Source: Siphonodentalium dalli
Taxonomy: Eukaryota > Mollusca > Scaphopoda > Gadilida > Siphonodentaliidae
Direction of reading: 5' to 3'
DNA length: 64,000 nucleotides
Assembly: GCA_032622095.1 (NCBI GenBank)
Contig: CP136061.1
Coordinates: 37,951,797-38,015,796, forward strand
Shown here: in pieces, positions 31,653 to 42,603 of the stretch
Layout: the number at the start of each line of letters is the position of its first letter
Position numbering within the stretch: the stretch's first letter is position 1
The notes under the pieces: model-generated
The model's database searches: none
What the model saw: only the letters and a program-made list of their open reading frames with translations
What the model was told of the DNA's origin: nothing
Translations under genes and position numbers: made by a program

Positions 31653-32546
31653 AGGGAAAAAATAGCTTTTTATCATTTTTGATTCCTGGGAGTCACTTTA
31701 AAGCATTTTAATGCATTTTACAGAGCCTGGTCTTTCAGTCCAATGAATATCTCATGCTCGATGTGGCTATTCTTGCTGCTGATGCCTTCTTTCACTTACA
31801 TCAGCCAAAAAAATAGTAAGATTTTTCATAAAAAATGCCAATTTTTCAAGGTATTTTCAAAAAATTTCAAGGTGGTAATAGTCACATGATAATGCAAATG
31901 ACCCATAACATGGGCATGTCAACGACACATATATCAATTGTTATAAGAACCTAATTTAACAAGTATTTTGGATTTTATAGCCAGTGATATACAGATATAT
32001 ATCATAAAAGTGTGTCATTTCCACTGGTGGGTATGGTCATTTGAAGGTTAATAGCACTAAAACTTGGACACATTTAAGAAAATGCTTCAGCAATTCAAAG
32101 AGAGCATATCTTTATTCAACTAATTCAATATACACCCACATCCAGTTATCTTGGATCACCCTTGCAGACCTGAAAATGTCATATTTTATTCTTCAATGTG
32201 CTGATAAAGTCATGCGCTTGATGCTCAGCTGATCAGATCTGGACTCAATGACCTCACATCACCAGAAGTTCTCTCATGGAAAGAATATTGAACAGTCTTC
32301 CATAGCTGATCCAAGTTTGCAACACCAGACCCCTAAAACTGAGTGAAAATGGGGCCTGAACATGACTGGTGGTGGAAAATTGTGCTTTTTTGATGAATAA
32401 TTTGTTAAAGGGGGTGGGGTTAAATTGTGTGTGATAAATAAAGAACCACAGACGTGATATTGTTTTTGAACACATTTTTTCCATGGATGGGCAATTCTGA
32501 AGAAATGTAGGGAGTTACAATTATTCCGCGAAAAAGCGGGCTATCG
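31653..32546. other. Spacer between the identical 455-bp repeats
   Basis: About 0.9 kb, AT-rich. I see no protein domain, primer-binding site or polypurine tract of the kind expected in an LTR element. Frames at 32041-32232 (+) and 32254-32484 (-) are short and featureless. Confidence 0.45.
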
Positions 32547-33003
32547 CTTTAGGTTACACTGGTGTAAATAAGGTTCCGAGTGACATCTAGCGGATGCGGG
32601 AGGAATATATAGGAGAGAATAAAATAGACACTGGGCCCTGATTGGTCAATAGCCTTGTGTGCTTTTCACATAAAAAAATCATCACACCTCTTCCCTATGA
32701 TTTCCCATAGGTCAAATAACCATTGGCACAGGAATTAACCCTTTGTAGTGAAGTTTGAATTTTTTGGTGTGGTCTAAAATATGACTGTATTTTTTTATGC
32801 GGTTCTGACACTAGTTACGAAAACATAAGATTTAAAGGCGAATTCCCTGCTAGACAGACATGATTTTTTTGTGTAAAAAGTTTCCCAAAATGTCAATTTT
32901 TCAGATTTAAAGAAAACTTTGGACCCAACATTTATATTGCCAACACTATACGCTAAAACGTTAGCACTGAGGCCTATGGAAAACATTTACACCAGTGTAA
33001 CCT
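32547..33003. mobile_element. 455-bp repeat with inverted termini, right copy
   Basis: The second, apparently identical copy, in the same orientation as 31195-31652. It is flanked by TTTA on the left and TTAA on the right (GCTTTAGGTTACAC ... GTGTAACCTTAACAG). The high identity implies recent transposition or a recent local duplication. Confidence 0.85.
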
Positions 33004-33079
33004 TAACAGTTAGAATTACATTAGTTCTCTTATTCTGAGGTGTTTTAAGCTAAACTCATTGCAAAAACAGTCAAAACAC

Positions 33080-33260
33080 TTTTTTAAAACCAGCTTTACT
33101 TATTGTTAGAGCACAACCCCTTTGTTACATCCCCCCCGATGTTTGGTAAAGCTCAACAGTCCCCAAGACGTGTTTACAGTCGGCCAGCACACGGGTTGCA
33201 TGTTGGGTCAACACCCTTAAAGGGGTAACGCATGTTTTGCATAAATCAAGCCAAAATTGG
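33080..33260 (+). repeat. Relic of TSP1-cassette intron
   Basis: TTATTGTTAGAGCACAACCC, CATCCCCCCCGATGTTTGGT and CAGCACACGGGTTGCATG match the segment after exons 2 and 3 (27430-27530 and 28130-28230). It marks a further decayed cassette between exon 4 and the FReD exon. Confidence 0.65.
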
Positions 33261-33856
33261 CAAGAGATTTTCAACACAGAATTTCTATGGATTTTATATT
33301 TAATTATGGATTGATAATGATAATTTAACATAATTATCGTCATCTTCATTGTATATATATAACCATACGAAAGTATAAGAGATGGCAAAACCATGGATTT
33401 TAATACATTTGAGAGGTTGACAATATTACTTTCTCTTTTGCCCCACTCAATACCAGGAACTTCTAGAATAATTAATAATTTCGCACTTCATGCCAATCGC
33501 CAAATACCTTATTGTCTTGGGTCTATATCGAGGCTTCATTTGTATCATAATGTTGTGTTTTTATTGCATAATATAGCATCATACCCCATGTATTTTTATG
33601 AAGAATAAAGCAGTCAGAATTAACCCAGCCCATGCAATGACAACCAATGGTGATATGCAGTGTGGTCCACTCAAACAGGAACAATAAACTGGAATTAGAC
33701 CACCGTGTTCATATGGTGGTCAGCTTTAACTTTGTTTTGAACCCATCCCCAGAACTCTTCTCAGCGCTATGTGTCATTGATCAAGAGGCATGATGTAGAT
33801 AGCTCACTCACCAAAGTAATGTTTCCTAAAATAATGTATAGCTCCCGTCACGAGTG
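33261..33856. other. Intronic sequence, nothing recognised
   Basis: AT-rich, with opposing short frames around 33125-33608. No domain, hairpin or tandem array is visible. Confidence 0.4.
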
Positions 33857-33905
33857 ACTATTCTGAGATGATCGATTGCTGGAATTGTCAAGGTATTTAT
33901 GGACG
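33857..33905 (+). pseudogene. Small relic of a TSP1 exon end
   Basis: TATTCTGAGATGATCGATTG, CTGGAATTG, then GGTATTTATGGACGCC, match the end of the cassette exon and its donor (ACTGAGATGATCGATTGCTG, GGTATTTATCGACTCC), with the codons for T-P-C deleted. It is a remnant only. Confidence 0.65.
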
Positions 33906-34064
33906 CCAAACAATGCGGAATACGAAATCGGTATGACCCGTTCAAAATATCCTATAATGTAGCTCCGTGAATTCCGTTCCCAGTTCCCTGTTCTCGAATA
34001 TTAAATGTATCATTTATATATCCATGCAAAACCACGGAGACCACCCTGTAATTCTTGCATTTTC

Positions 34065-34320
34065 ACGCTGTGCCACCCGCGGACGTCTACATTGTATATA
34101 GAGCAGTGACGCGGGCACATAACCCCTTCCAAATTTTCGAAAAAATGGGCTGAAGTCGTGCATGGAGCTCAATATTGTACTTTTTTTGGGCAAAATTAGC
34201 TCCGTAGCAAAAACCAGAACGTGCCACCCGTTGAACGTCTATCGAGCAGGGACGCGGTCATATAGCCCCTTCCATATTTTCGAACATTTGGCTGAAGTCG
34301 TGCATGGAGCTCAAAATACA
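34065..34320. repeat. Tandem duplication of about 150 bp
   Basis: GTGCCACCCGCGGACGTCTA and GTGCCACCCGTTGAACGTCT start the two units. Both contain GAGCAG-GACGCGG, CATA-CCCCTTCCA, ATTTTCGAA and GGCTGAAGTCGTGCATGGAG. It lies in the intron just before the FReD exon. Confidence 0.75.
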
Positions 34321-34647
34321 TGTACACGAACTATTGATATTTATTAAAATTTATCACTATTTAATTCACGATCAAGTTTAGATCAGCCATGTAGTAAATC
34401 AGTTCACGTAATTATATAATTCAATGTCATATAGCCTTATTTCCAGGGTCGTGTATTGTAGCATTGCTCCAATGTTGTTTTTATTTATGGAAGAGGTTAT
34501 GGACTCCAAACATAACCATGTGCAGTAGCAAACGTGGTCCATCAAACATATATGATGTACATGCCAAACTCAGATGCGAAAGTGAAAATGGAATTCAAAT
34601 CGGATGTATATAATTGCGTTGTCCGCATATTTTTTTTTCTGTTGCAG

Positions 34648-35290
34648 ATTGTGGAGGTTTGAAGGCAGCAGGTGTTCTGAATGACGGCTCGTATTTAATA
34701 ACACCAGGTGGCACCACGGGAGTCGGCGTCGTCTGCGACATGGAAACAGCCGGGGCGGATGAACAGTGATACAACAACGAAGAGACGGACGCACAGACTT
34801 TTACAGAAACTGGACAGAGTACGAAAACGGATTTGGCGATCGTACGACAGTCGGAAACTACTGGATCGGACTGAAGAACATTCACCAACTATCTTCAAGT
34901 GGCCGTACGGAATTGTACGTCAAACTGTCGACAGCAGACGGGGTGAATAAATTTGCTAGATATTCGAGCTTCAGTATCGACGACGCATCAAATAACTACA
35001 CTCTGCACGTGTCGGGGTACAGCGGCGACGCGGGCGATTCTCTGAGCAATTGTCATAACGGGAAGCCCTTCAGCACGTTCGACAATGACCACTCCCGACC
35101 TGGATGTGGTCACGGGTCATGTTCCGTCAAGTGTCATGGGGCGTGGTGGTACGACTGCTGTCACCACAGTAACTTGAATAGAGAGTATCTAAACACAAAG
35201 TCCGGAGGTCATAATGGAATGAGATGGACACTCCACCTCGGCACGAACTCTATGATGCACACAACGATGATGCTGCCCTCAGTTGGATAA
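34648..35290 (+). pseudogene. Fibrinogen-related domain (FReD) exon, frameshift and stop
   Basis: After a strong polypyrimidine acceptor (TTTTTTTTCTGTTGCAG) the sequence encodes a complete-length C-terminal fibrinogen-like domain of about 214 codons. It starts D-C-G-G-L-K-A-A-G and continues with CDMETAG, FYRNWTEYENGFGD, NYWIGLKNIH, ARYSSFSIDDASNNYTLHVS, FSTFDNDHS and CHGAWWYDCCHHSNLN, and ends at TAA 35288-35290. FReDs of invertebrates are secreted lectin-like domains that bind acetylated sugars; D-N-D belongs to the calcium site. Two lesions lie at the usual G-G-G-W-T-V-I-Q-R-R strand: one G is missing from the G run near 34752-34756, and the tryptophan codon is TGA at 34760-34762. The reading frame changes there, and one extra codon follows. 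The final strand (H-T-T-M-M-L-P) is recognisable but unusual. It starts in phase 1, compatible with the TSP1 exons. Confidence 0.88.
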
Positions 35291-35476
35291 TACGCTTCAT
35301 TGCTTCTCGACCGATGGGTCATTTGGGGCCAAACGCAACCAATCAATCAGTTTAATTCGTATACGTGACATTTTGGTATGGAGATACTTAATATGTAATT
35401 ACGTATAACTATTAAAGTGCGAGTAGATAATTTGATATTTGAGATAGAGTCACATCCAGGACAGAGTGGTATAGCA

Positions 35477-35482
35477 AATAAA
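35477..35482 (+). terminator. Candidate polyadenylation signal AATAAA
   Basis: AATAAA lies 187 bp after the FReD stop codon, within AT-rich DNA, with a T-rich TTTTGTATGTCATTAATATT stretch about 15-35 bases downstream. Position and order fit a 3' end of the TSP1-FReD transcription unit. Confidence 0.45.
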
Positions 35483-35748
35483 TATCTAGAATAATACATT
35501 TTGTATGTCATTAATATTTTATTTCAAAGCTTCTAAATCAGTTAAAGTGACTTTCTCTCACTGTGTGTGGCGCATGTATATGATTTTCACGCCCTGGCAC
35601 TTTACCCTGGGGTTCATGGCGGGAGATGCGATGACGCAGCATTAAATATCATGTGACAGTGCATGCTCACATATGTGAGTCTTCTGTGTGGAGCGTTTAC
35701 ATAAGATAAGGCACTGGCTTACTTTAAGGTCATGGCAAATAGTGTTAG

Positions 35749-35825
35749 GCCAATGGATTCTCTATAAGCTAGGCTCAGTACATATGGAAGACTCGCACAT
35801 ATAAGAGAATGCATTGGCACAGGGT
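35749..35825. mobile_element. Half copy of the double-hairpin element
   Basis: GGCCAATGGATTCTCTATAA at the left and ATAAGAGAATGCATTGGCAC, then AGGG, at the right form one degraded hairpin of the family at 24157 and 62704. The loop has diverged. Confidence 0.7.
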
Positions 35826-35829
35826 TTTC

Positions 35830-36313
35830 ACAGGGTTGGTGTAAATAATGCAGATGTTTTTGTTTCGGTTTTTGTGTTTTTTACAGGTCAATACACTTAG
35901 TAGAGGCATATGTCTGGATAGGCTAGCGGAAACATCATTAATTTTGTTTTAGGCCTAGCTGACCACACAACTACACAACCACACAACGGGCTAGAACATG
36001 TTATGTTGAATATACCTGAAATGCCCACGTAACAAAAATATAGTTTTCATACACGCATCTTCTTCATTTATGGGTGAAAATCTTGTGCAAGGAAAGTGTG
36101 CAAGGACAGTGTGTAAGGCAAGTGTGTAAGGACAGTGCGGATAGAGAGAGAGAGAGGGGTATATATGTCAGCGTAGAACCGTCACCTCCACGCCTGTTAC
36201 TAACTTGTTTAAACAAGGTGGTAACATAATTGGGCGTGACGGTTCAACGCTGCCTAAATATGTGCGAGTGTGATCAATGTGTTATCTTAATTTATTTCAG
36301 TATGTTTATTCTC
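35830..36313. other. No gene; small direct repeats
   Basis: GTGTGCAAGGACAGT / GTGTGTAAGGCAAGT / GTGTGTAAGGACAGT repeats occupy 36096-36140, followed by a short (GA)n. Otherwise nothing is recognised. Confidence 0.5.
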
Positions 36314-36420
36314 ACTAAAAGGGTACTGTACACTACATCCGACCAATTTATGGGACCATCTCATATTATACTCAACATAATATATGTAACAAATGAACGA
36401 AATTCAGCCATGGATTAGTG
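36314..36420. mobile_element. Partial copy of TTAA-type MITE family 3
   Basis: TAAAAGGGTACTGTACACTA, CATCCGACCAATTTATGGGA and TATGTAACAAATGAACG match the complete copy at 42604-42966. The right arm is absent. Confidence 0.6.
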
Positions 36421-36744
36421 CAAGATACACGTGTGCTCTATGAATTATGCAAACAACACGGTAATAATCATGACAATGATTGATTTTTATGACTGGAGTA
36501 AACTTTATTGAATATATACAGAAAGAAAGGTGACATGTGCTGGAATGTGTTATACACAAAGTATTAAAATACCTACATTCGCTGTGAGCCGCAAAAGTGT
36601 TTAAAACCACTTTAAATTGTAAATACAGTGTTGTTAACATGCTAGCATTATCTTTATTTAAACATGAATGTGACTTTTTTTGTGTTGATGACATTTTTCT
36701 TGTGATTGTTGTAACATTAAAAATACAAATCTAAACAACATTAT

Positions 36745-36912
36745 CTCTCTATACGTACCTCCCCGTATATGTATACTTACCTCCCCGTAGATGCACCTCT
36801 CTATACTTACATCCCCGTAGATGCATCTCTCTATACTTACCTCCCTGTAGATGCATCTCTCTATACTTACATCCCGTAGATGCATCTCTCTATACTTACC
36901 TCCCAGTAGATG
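36745..36912. repeat. 31-32 bp minisatellite, about 5 units
   Basis: The unit is CTCTCTATACTTACCTCCCC followed by GTAGATGCAT. Units differ by single bases. The minus frame 36658-36948, with repeated R-C-I-Y residues, derives from it. Confidence 0.88.
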
Positions 36913-37442
36913 CCGATTTTCTGGAGTAATATTCTGAGGGAAGAACACATTTTGTCCATTGTTAAATTCCCCAGTTAGTACATGTTTGCTAAAACGATAG
37001 ATGACATGTACGATGGGCTCTAATTTTCTTTAGAACAGTATGAACACTGATATTGGGGAGGATTATGTTGATAAAATATCTGACGTCGCCCGTTAAGCAT
37101 AACAAACTATAATTATCTTTACCCGAGGGGAGAAAGTATTATTCAGTAGCCAGCCAGCCAGCTATGTTCTATTTCCAAACGAAGTCCATGCAAAACAACG
37201 CAGCAATTGTTGGCCAATGAGACGCAAAACGTGCCATACTAAATTGTTTCAATTCAATTCTTTATTCTCATCAGCTAATGCATACAGGTATGGAGAAACA
37301 TCAAATACATACGCAAAACTCGTGCGTACACTCAGAAGAGTGCAGCTTGCCGTATACTGAAATTAGGCCAACGTTGCTGTATTTAATTGAACTCACAACG
37401 TAATCGGGGTGTATTGTCTTAAGGACAATATATATCGTGTTA
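36913..37442. other. No recognisable feature
   Basis: AT-rich sequence with a CAGC-rich patch near 37150. No domain or array is seen. Confidence 0.4.
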
Positions 37443-37807
37443 TTAATGGCACGAATGGCGTTCGTGGTGGGTATGCTGTTAAAATAGTCACACCTGTAAC
37501 TGCCATAAAAATAAAGAACATTAAAATATAGACATATTTTGTTCATATATATCGCTTAAATAGTATGTTATTGTCAAGTTTGTATGCTCTTTTGTGTAAA
37601 CAAAAGACAGGTTCTGTAACATTATTGGCTTTTGTTTACACAACAAAGCGTACGGACTTGACAATAACATAGTATTTACGCGATACTTATGATTGGTATA
37701 AGAACAAGATGTGTCTATATTTTTATATTCTTACTGTTTATGGAAGTTTTAACGGATGTGACTATTTTAACATCTATACCCACCGCGAAGGCCATCCGTA
37801 CCTTTAA
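37443..37807. mobile_element. TTAA-type MITE family 1, copy B
   Basis: The left end is TTAATGGCACGAATGGCGTT and the right end is CGAAGGCCATCCGTACCTTT followed by AA. Inner paired blocks are GTGGGTATGCTGTTAAAATA / TATTTTAACATCTATACCCA. The core has its own inverted repeat around AAAGACAGGTTCTGTAACATTA (ATAGTATGTTATTGTCAAGT / ACTTGACAATAACATAGTAT). The element is palindromic almost throughout, unlike copies A and C, which keep extra internal sequence. Confidence 0.85.
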
Positions 37808-38571
37808 TCGTTTTGAATTGTTCTCAATTAGTCTGTAATTCGCAAAAAAATTAAGTAATGGGTGTGCAATAAAGTCTGGTATTTCTTGACGCGCGAAGTT
37901 AGAAGTTATCAATCTAAAGTTTCCTATTATCCCAGTTTCTACACAATCCATTAAATCTTCAATCCATTAAATCTTCTATATATTAAATCTTATCAATTAT
38001 TTCCCAACTATTGAATATCCTCATCCTTTACGGTGACACGGGTAAGGCTTGTTTCAACATTTCTAGACCTAGACGATTTACAAAAACTATTCCATTTACA
38101 AATGTAGATTCACTGAACATCCATAACAAGTAATTGATGCAATTAATGGTTCATGACCTCAAGAAAGTTGCCAAATAATGATTTATGATCTCAGGAAAGT
38201 TACCGCTTGTGGCAGAAATCTCCCAAAGCTGCACGTTCTGGTTATCAAGACAAAACATCAATTGGTTTCTAGAAAAATGAATACATTGGAACTGAGAGCC
38301 CATAGAGTGTACGAGTAGCTTTCAATTTTAGTAATGGTTAAAAGAGAGTGTACTATCAGTACTAATAGTAGCTTTCAATTTTACTGATGCTTATAGGGGA
38401 GTCAAATTCAATTTAATTTAGTGTTTGAAAATACTCTAAGCTGCTCAATATCAGCTCTATCTGACTCATGAATCATCGCCCTTAGAATTTAATATTACCA
38501 ATATATTATTTCAGACAAATAGTACCTGCATATAAATCATAGTTCGGACACATAGTACCTACATATAAATT
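37808..38571. other. No recognisable gene
   Basis: AT-rich unique-looking DNA. Small local repeats include CATTAAATCTTC near 37949-37985, GTAGCTTTCAATTTTA near 38315 and 38368, and AGTACCT-CATATAAAT near 38521 and 38554. Confidence 0.4.
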
Positions 38572-41500
38572 CACTGTGTAGGAACTGTTACATCGGAAAT
38601 CGTTTTATCGCCGGTATTGTGATGGTTCTTGCCTGATTTGTTACGGTTCCTGATGATTGAAATTAATAATTTTTGTGACAAAATCACGCATAATTATAGA
38701 TATCTTGAATATATTAAACTTTCCTGAATGAACAGAGGCTGCAGAAGTGCCGTGTTATCGAAACCTGAACTCTAGACCACAATTAACTCGGTATTAGCGA
38801 GTTAACGCGTAAATATCAACATGTTATCACTGAAAATCAAGCCACGTGGACGCAATTTCTTTGTTTTCGTGGCGTATACAATATGAAATGTATTCTGAAG
38901 ACAAACACTGACTATAAAGTGTACCCGTGATATTCTTTTGTAAAATAGCTGAGAAAGTATCCGATAGTGGTTGATAATTGGGAGCTGTGACCTCGTAATC
39001 AACACGGGTGCGTGTTACGGTTCTATTTCAAACCGATCATGGCTGTGACGGTTCTGTCCATGAGATTTATTCGAACAATTTCTGCACTTTTGGTCCGAAA
39101 ATCGTCTTGTGTATCTGACATTTTAAACCAGATAATGACTGTAGCTTATATATTTTGCATAACAGAACAGGTATATTAAGAATTGTAATACGACCCTGCC
39201 TAACTATGCTTAAAAGCCATGTCCTGATTGGCCAGCGGCCCGAGTTACCATGGCTATCTCGTTCCAGTTTTTTGGTACAATTCTACTTTTTCCAATTGTA
39301 CCACGAAAAAAATCGGTTTATTCAGATCGCCGCACGCGATTTTCCCCGTCTTTTCTAACTCCGCGCAAACGGGGCATCAACGGAGTACACCCGCACCCGT
39401 AACCCTTTGAATTTTGCTACATCTTGACAATCTTGCGAATTTTCTAGCGATTTGTCGCTTGAAACCAGTTTGGTTGCCAATGAATATGGTCCAAATGATG
39501 TTATGTTATATTGATATATGTTACGACCAAAGAAAGTTACTTAATAAGTATATTAAATGACAAAATAAATCCATGGGGCCGGGCTGTGCATTCGTCGATC
39601 TCGATCATATTCGATATTTCGGAATCAAGTTGAAAATGAAAGCGTGTGTTCACCAGTACAGAAGGGGAATAAGATTAGTTTAGTAAACTAGATCACTTAG
39701 ATCGCTTAGATGATCATATTCATGTCCCAACAACGTTCAAAACAGAAATGACGGCAATCGTATTTCCTGTACAATTTAAATGAAACGCACGGGCGCTGCT
39801 GAAAACACATCGTTTTTTTGCCAATCAAAACGATTATTTCTAGAAGAGATGCCTCGAAAAGTCAACGGGGGAATTTCATAACAAGACAAGACATTACCAG
39901 AGTACTCCATGCAAAGAAATCGAGTACGCCCAATACGAATTACACCACGAAATGTTTTCTCACCTGAGACCGAAAAAGCGCAGTATTTCATTGACTATTC
40001 AGTCGAATTGTGACCATAAACTTTCAGTCGTATTACAAAAGAAATAAATACACGGTGTATCGGTGTGTATGGTCAAGTTGTACCACAAAAAACTGATTGT
40101 ATATATTTGATTTGACAACAATTTAATGGTGAGGAATGTGTCGTTTTTAGACCACCATTTGCATACTTTCCTACACTTTAAACATGTATTCAACCATATT
40201 TGACATATACAAATGGACACCTCTTCTTTCAGAGTTGATCCAAAACTCACGATGGGTGGACAGGAAGTAGGGATCAGGTGCTAAATATATGCTTTAATAG
40301 CTGCATATTCTAGAATTCTAGAACTTAACTGATAATCAGCATTCAGCAAGCGGATACCCGACATAAACTTCATAAACTGCGTAATCAGAACATTGTATGG
40401 GTGTCAACGAACTTTTAACGTCTTATTTTTGGCTTTTTGTTGAGTAAAATACGTCTATCCGCCTGGACAAACTAGTGTTCGATCGGCCCGGAAACATGCC
40501 TATATGAGCGAATATGGTCACGGTCAAGGACACGGTCGCACGTGAAATTGGACACACCCATAGTGTTGCCGGGATCAAAGTAGGCCTACATTATACCAAA
40601 TTTGAATCGGATCGGTCGAGGTCCAGAAACATGCCTATTCGAGCGTATATATGAGCGAGGTCAAGGTCAAGGACACGGTCGCAAGTGAAATTGGACCGCC
40701 CATATTGTTCCCGTGATCAAACTAGACCCAGCTACCAAATTTGAGTGGGATCGGTCGAGGTCCAGAAATATGCCTATATGAGCGTATTTGAGCGAGGTCA
40801 AGGTCAAGGACACGGTCGCACGTGAAATTGGACCCGCCCATATTGTTCCTCGGATCAAAGTAGGGCTACACACCAAATTTTGGATCGGTCGAGCAATTTT
40901 TAGAGTCTATAACACAGATACATATATACAGACAGAAGTTCCAAAACATATATAATAGATAAAATACAAGACAGATAACTCTATATATCCCGTCTACGGT
41001 CATGCTTTCCGAAGTCCAGCGCTATGAAATTTCACTATTGTTAACCCGCTATTGACTCATGGAAATTTTTGGCCTGCAAAACGCGTTATTTTTCAAACTA
41101 GCTGTCGACTTTGTGAATTTTGATAGGCGTAACACAGGTTATTGAATAAGCATATAAAGGCAGTGTAATTCATCGAAATTAATGACAAGTTGAGCAAATT
41201 TCAACTTAATTAATGCATAGTTTGTTGTGTTTATCTTTGTATACTTTCACAAAATTGACAGTTTGAACCATGTATCATGGCAAATATTAGCCATAGTTTT
41301 ACCCGTATAGAACGATTAAATGGGGAGAGAACCGACTCGATCAGGAGAGAACCCAAACAATTATAAAAATTCGTTCTTAACACGCTCATTGGTGCCACAG
41401 ATTGTGATGGGATTGAAAATAACTAATCGAATTATCACCTAGATGCCTCAAAATTGCGTTTTAACTGTCAAAAAGTCGTGAAAATGTATAATTTAGATCA

Positions 41501-41581
41501 GCAAGAACCGTCACAAATCAGTCAAGAACCATCACAAACCGGCGATAGAACGATTTCCGATGTAACAGTTCCTACACAGTG
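38572..41581. mobile_element. 3.0-kb segment bounded by 84-bp inverted repeats
   Basis: CACTGTGTAGGAACTGTTAC, ATCGGAAATCGTTTTATCGC and ATGGTTCTTGCCTGATTTGT at 38572-38655 are matched inversely by 41498-41581 (ACAAATCAGTCAAGAACCAT, GCGATAGAACGATTTCCGAT, GTAACAGTTCCTACACAGTG). The two ends differ at several bases. No transposase or other domain was recognised inside, and a 140-bp tandem array sits at 40490-40910. The simplest reading is a non-autonomous DNA transposon with later insertions. An accidental inverted pair of shorter elements is the alternative. No clear target duplication is visible. Confidence 0.6.
40490..40960. repeat. 140-bp tandem repeat, 3 units, with CAGACAG tail
   Basis: TCAAGGACACGGTCGCACGT occurs near 40524, 40667 (one change) and 40804, each followed by GAAATTGGAC, CCCATA-TGTT, GATCAAA and CCAAATTT...GGATCGGTCGAG. 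The array ends in ATATATACAGACAGAAGTTC near 40921. The layout parallels the array at 10170-10550. Confidence 0.8.
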
Positions 41582-42603
41582 TATACATTATAGTTCAGAC
41601 AAAAATGCCTAGTTGGTTATTAAAGTTGGCTTATCTCTCCCTAAACACGTCATGTATAGTTTCCTGGGTATAATATAATAAATATGAATCGAAGACCCCT
41701 GTCCTGAAACATGTATAGTTTAATGGGTATAATATAATAAATATCACTTCAATTAATTTTTATTTTATTTCGAATTTTCTGGTATAATGCATGCAATTAA
41801 TTGGTACATTTTATGTGGCTCTCCAAGCGTAGAAAGCGGCATAACTCTATCTATATCTAAGATCTCCTGAACGGCCATGACGACCTGATCTGAAATGGTA
41901 ACGAAATAGTGGCCCAATTGATTCGCGTTATATAAGCAAATATCGATATAAACTCAATATTAATTGATAGAAGCGTTTCCGAACAGATGTCTTCGGCTCA
42001 CATGTTTTATACCCGGAAGCTATACAATGATTTCAGAAAGAGATAGAAGATCTTTAATGAAATTCAGTCGCATTCTTATATTGTCAAAATATTGGGGTCC
42101 CAGTTACATGTATCAACAAGATTACAGAAATGACAAGACATTATGTCCAGCACATGGATACTATACATGTATTGTTATGAACGATCTATATACATAATAG
42201 TCACAGTCCCAAAGTCACGAACCTTCAGGGCTGATGGATGATATTGCTATGTGAACACGACTAGCTGCAAATTAAGAAGAAGTAAGTTCGGAGTTCGGAG
42301 TTCGGTCAGCGAGTTCGGTTAGCCAGTCGGTCAGTCAGTCGGACAGTCAGTCAGATACACTGTGGCAGAGAATAGTCCGGGAATGGACTTACACTATACA
42401 GTGAAAGAAGCGACGGCGCTACGACTTGCTAAGATCTAAATTGGTCACATGTAAACTTCATATTAATTAAGTATGTATTAAATGATGACGCAATCAACGG
42501 CCAAAGTTAATCTCGATATATGACCAGGGTATTGGTACAATATTTCTAGTTAGCAGCTCTGAGCAAGTGAGATTACTGTCAGGGTTAAACATTTATCGCT
42601 ATC
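41582..42603. other. No gene; small repeats
   Basis: A 65-bp duplication around CATGTATAGTTTCCTGGGTA / CATGTATAGTTTAATGGGTA lies at 41648-41750. A GAGTTCG / GTCAGTCAG simple repeat lies at 42286-42356. The 77-residue frame 41964-42197 has no domain. Confidence 0.5.

Noticed and set aside
31195-33003. Confident LTR retrotransposon call
   Set aside because: Direct repeats are identical, but they end in an inverted repeat rather than TG...CA, and the spacer has no primer-binding site, polypurine tract or gag/pol frame.
34708-34950. 80-residue + frame overlapping the FReD exon
   Set aside because: Shadow frame; the FReD homology lies in the other two + frames, before and after the one-base deletion.
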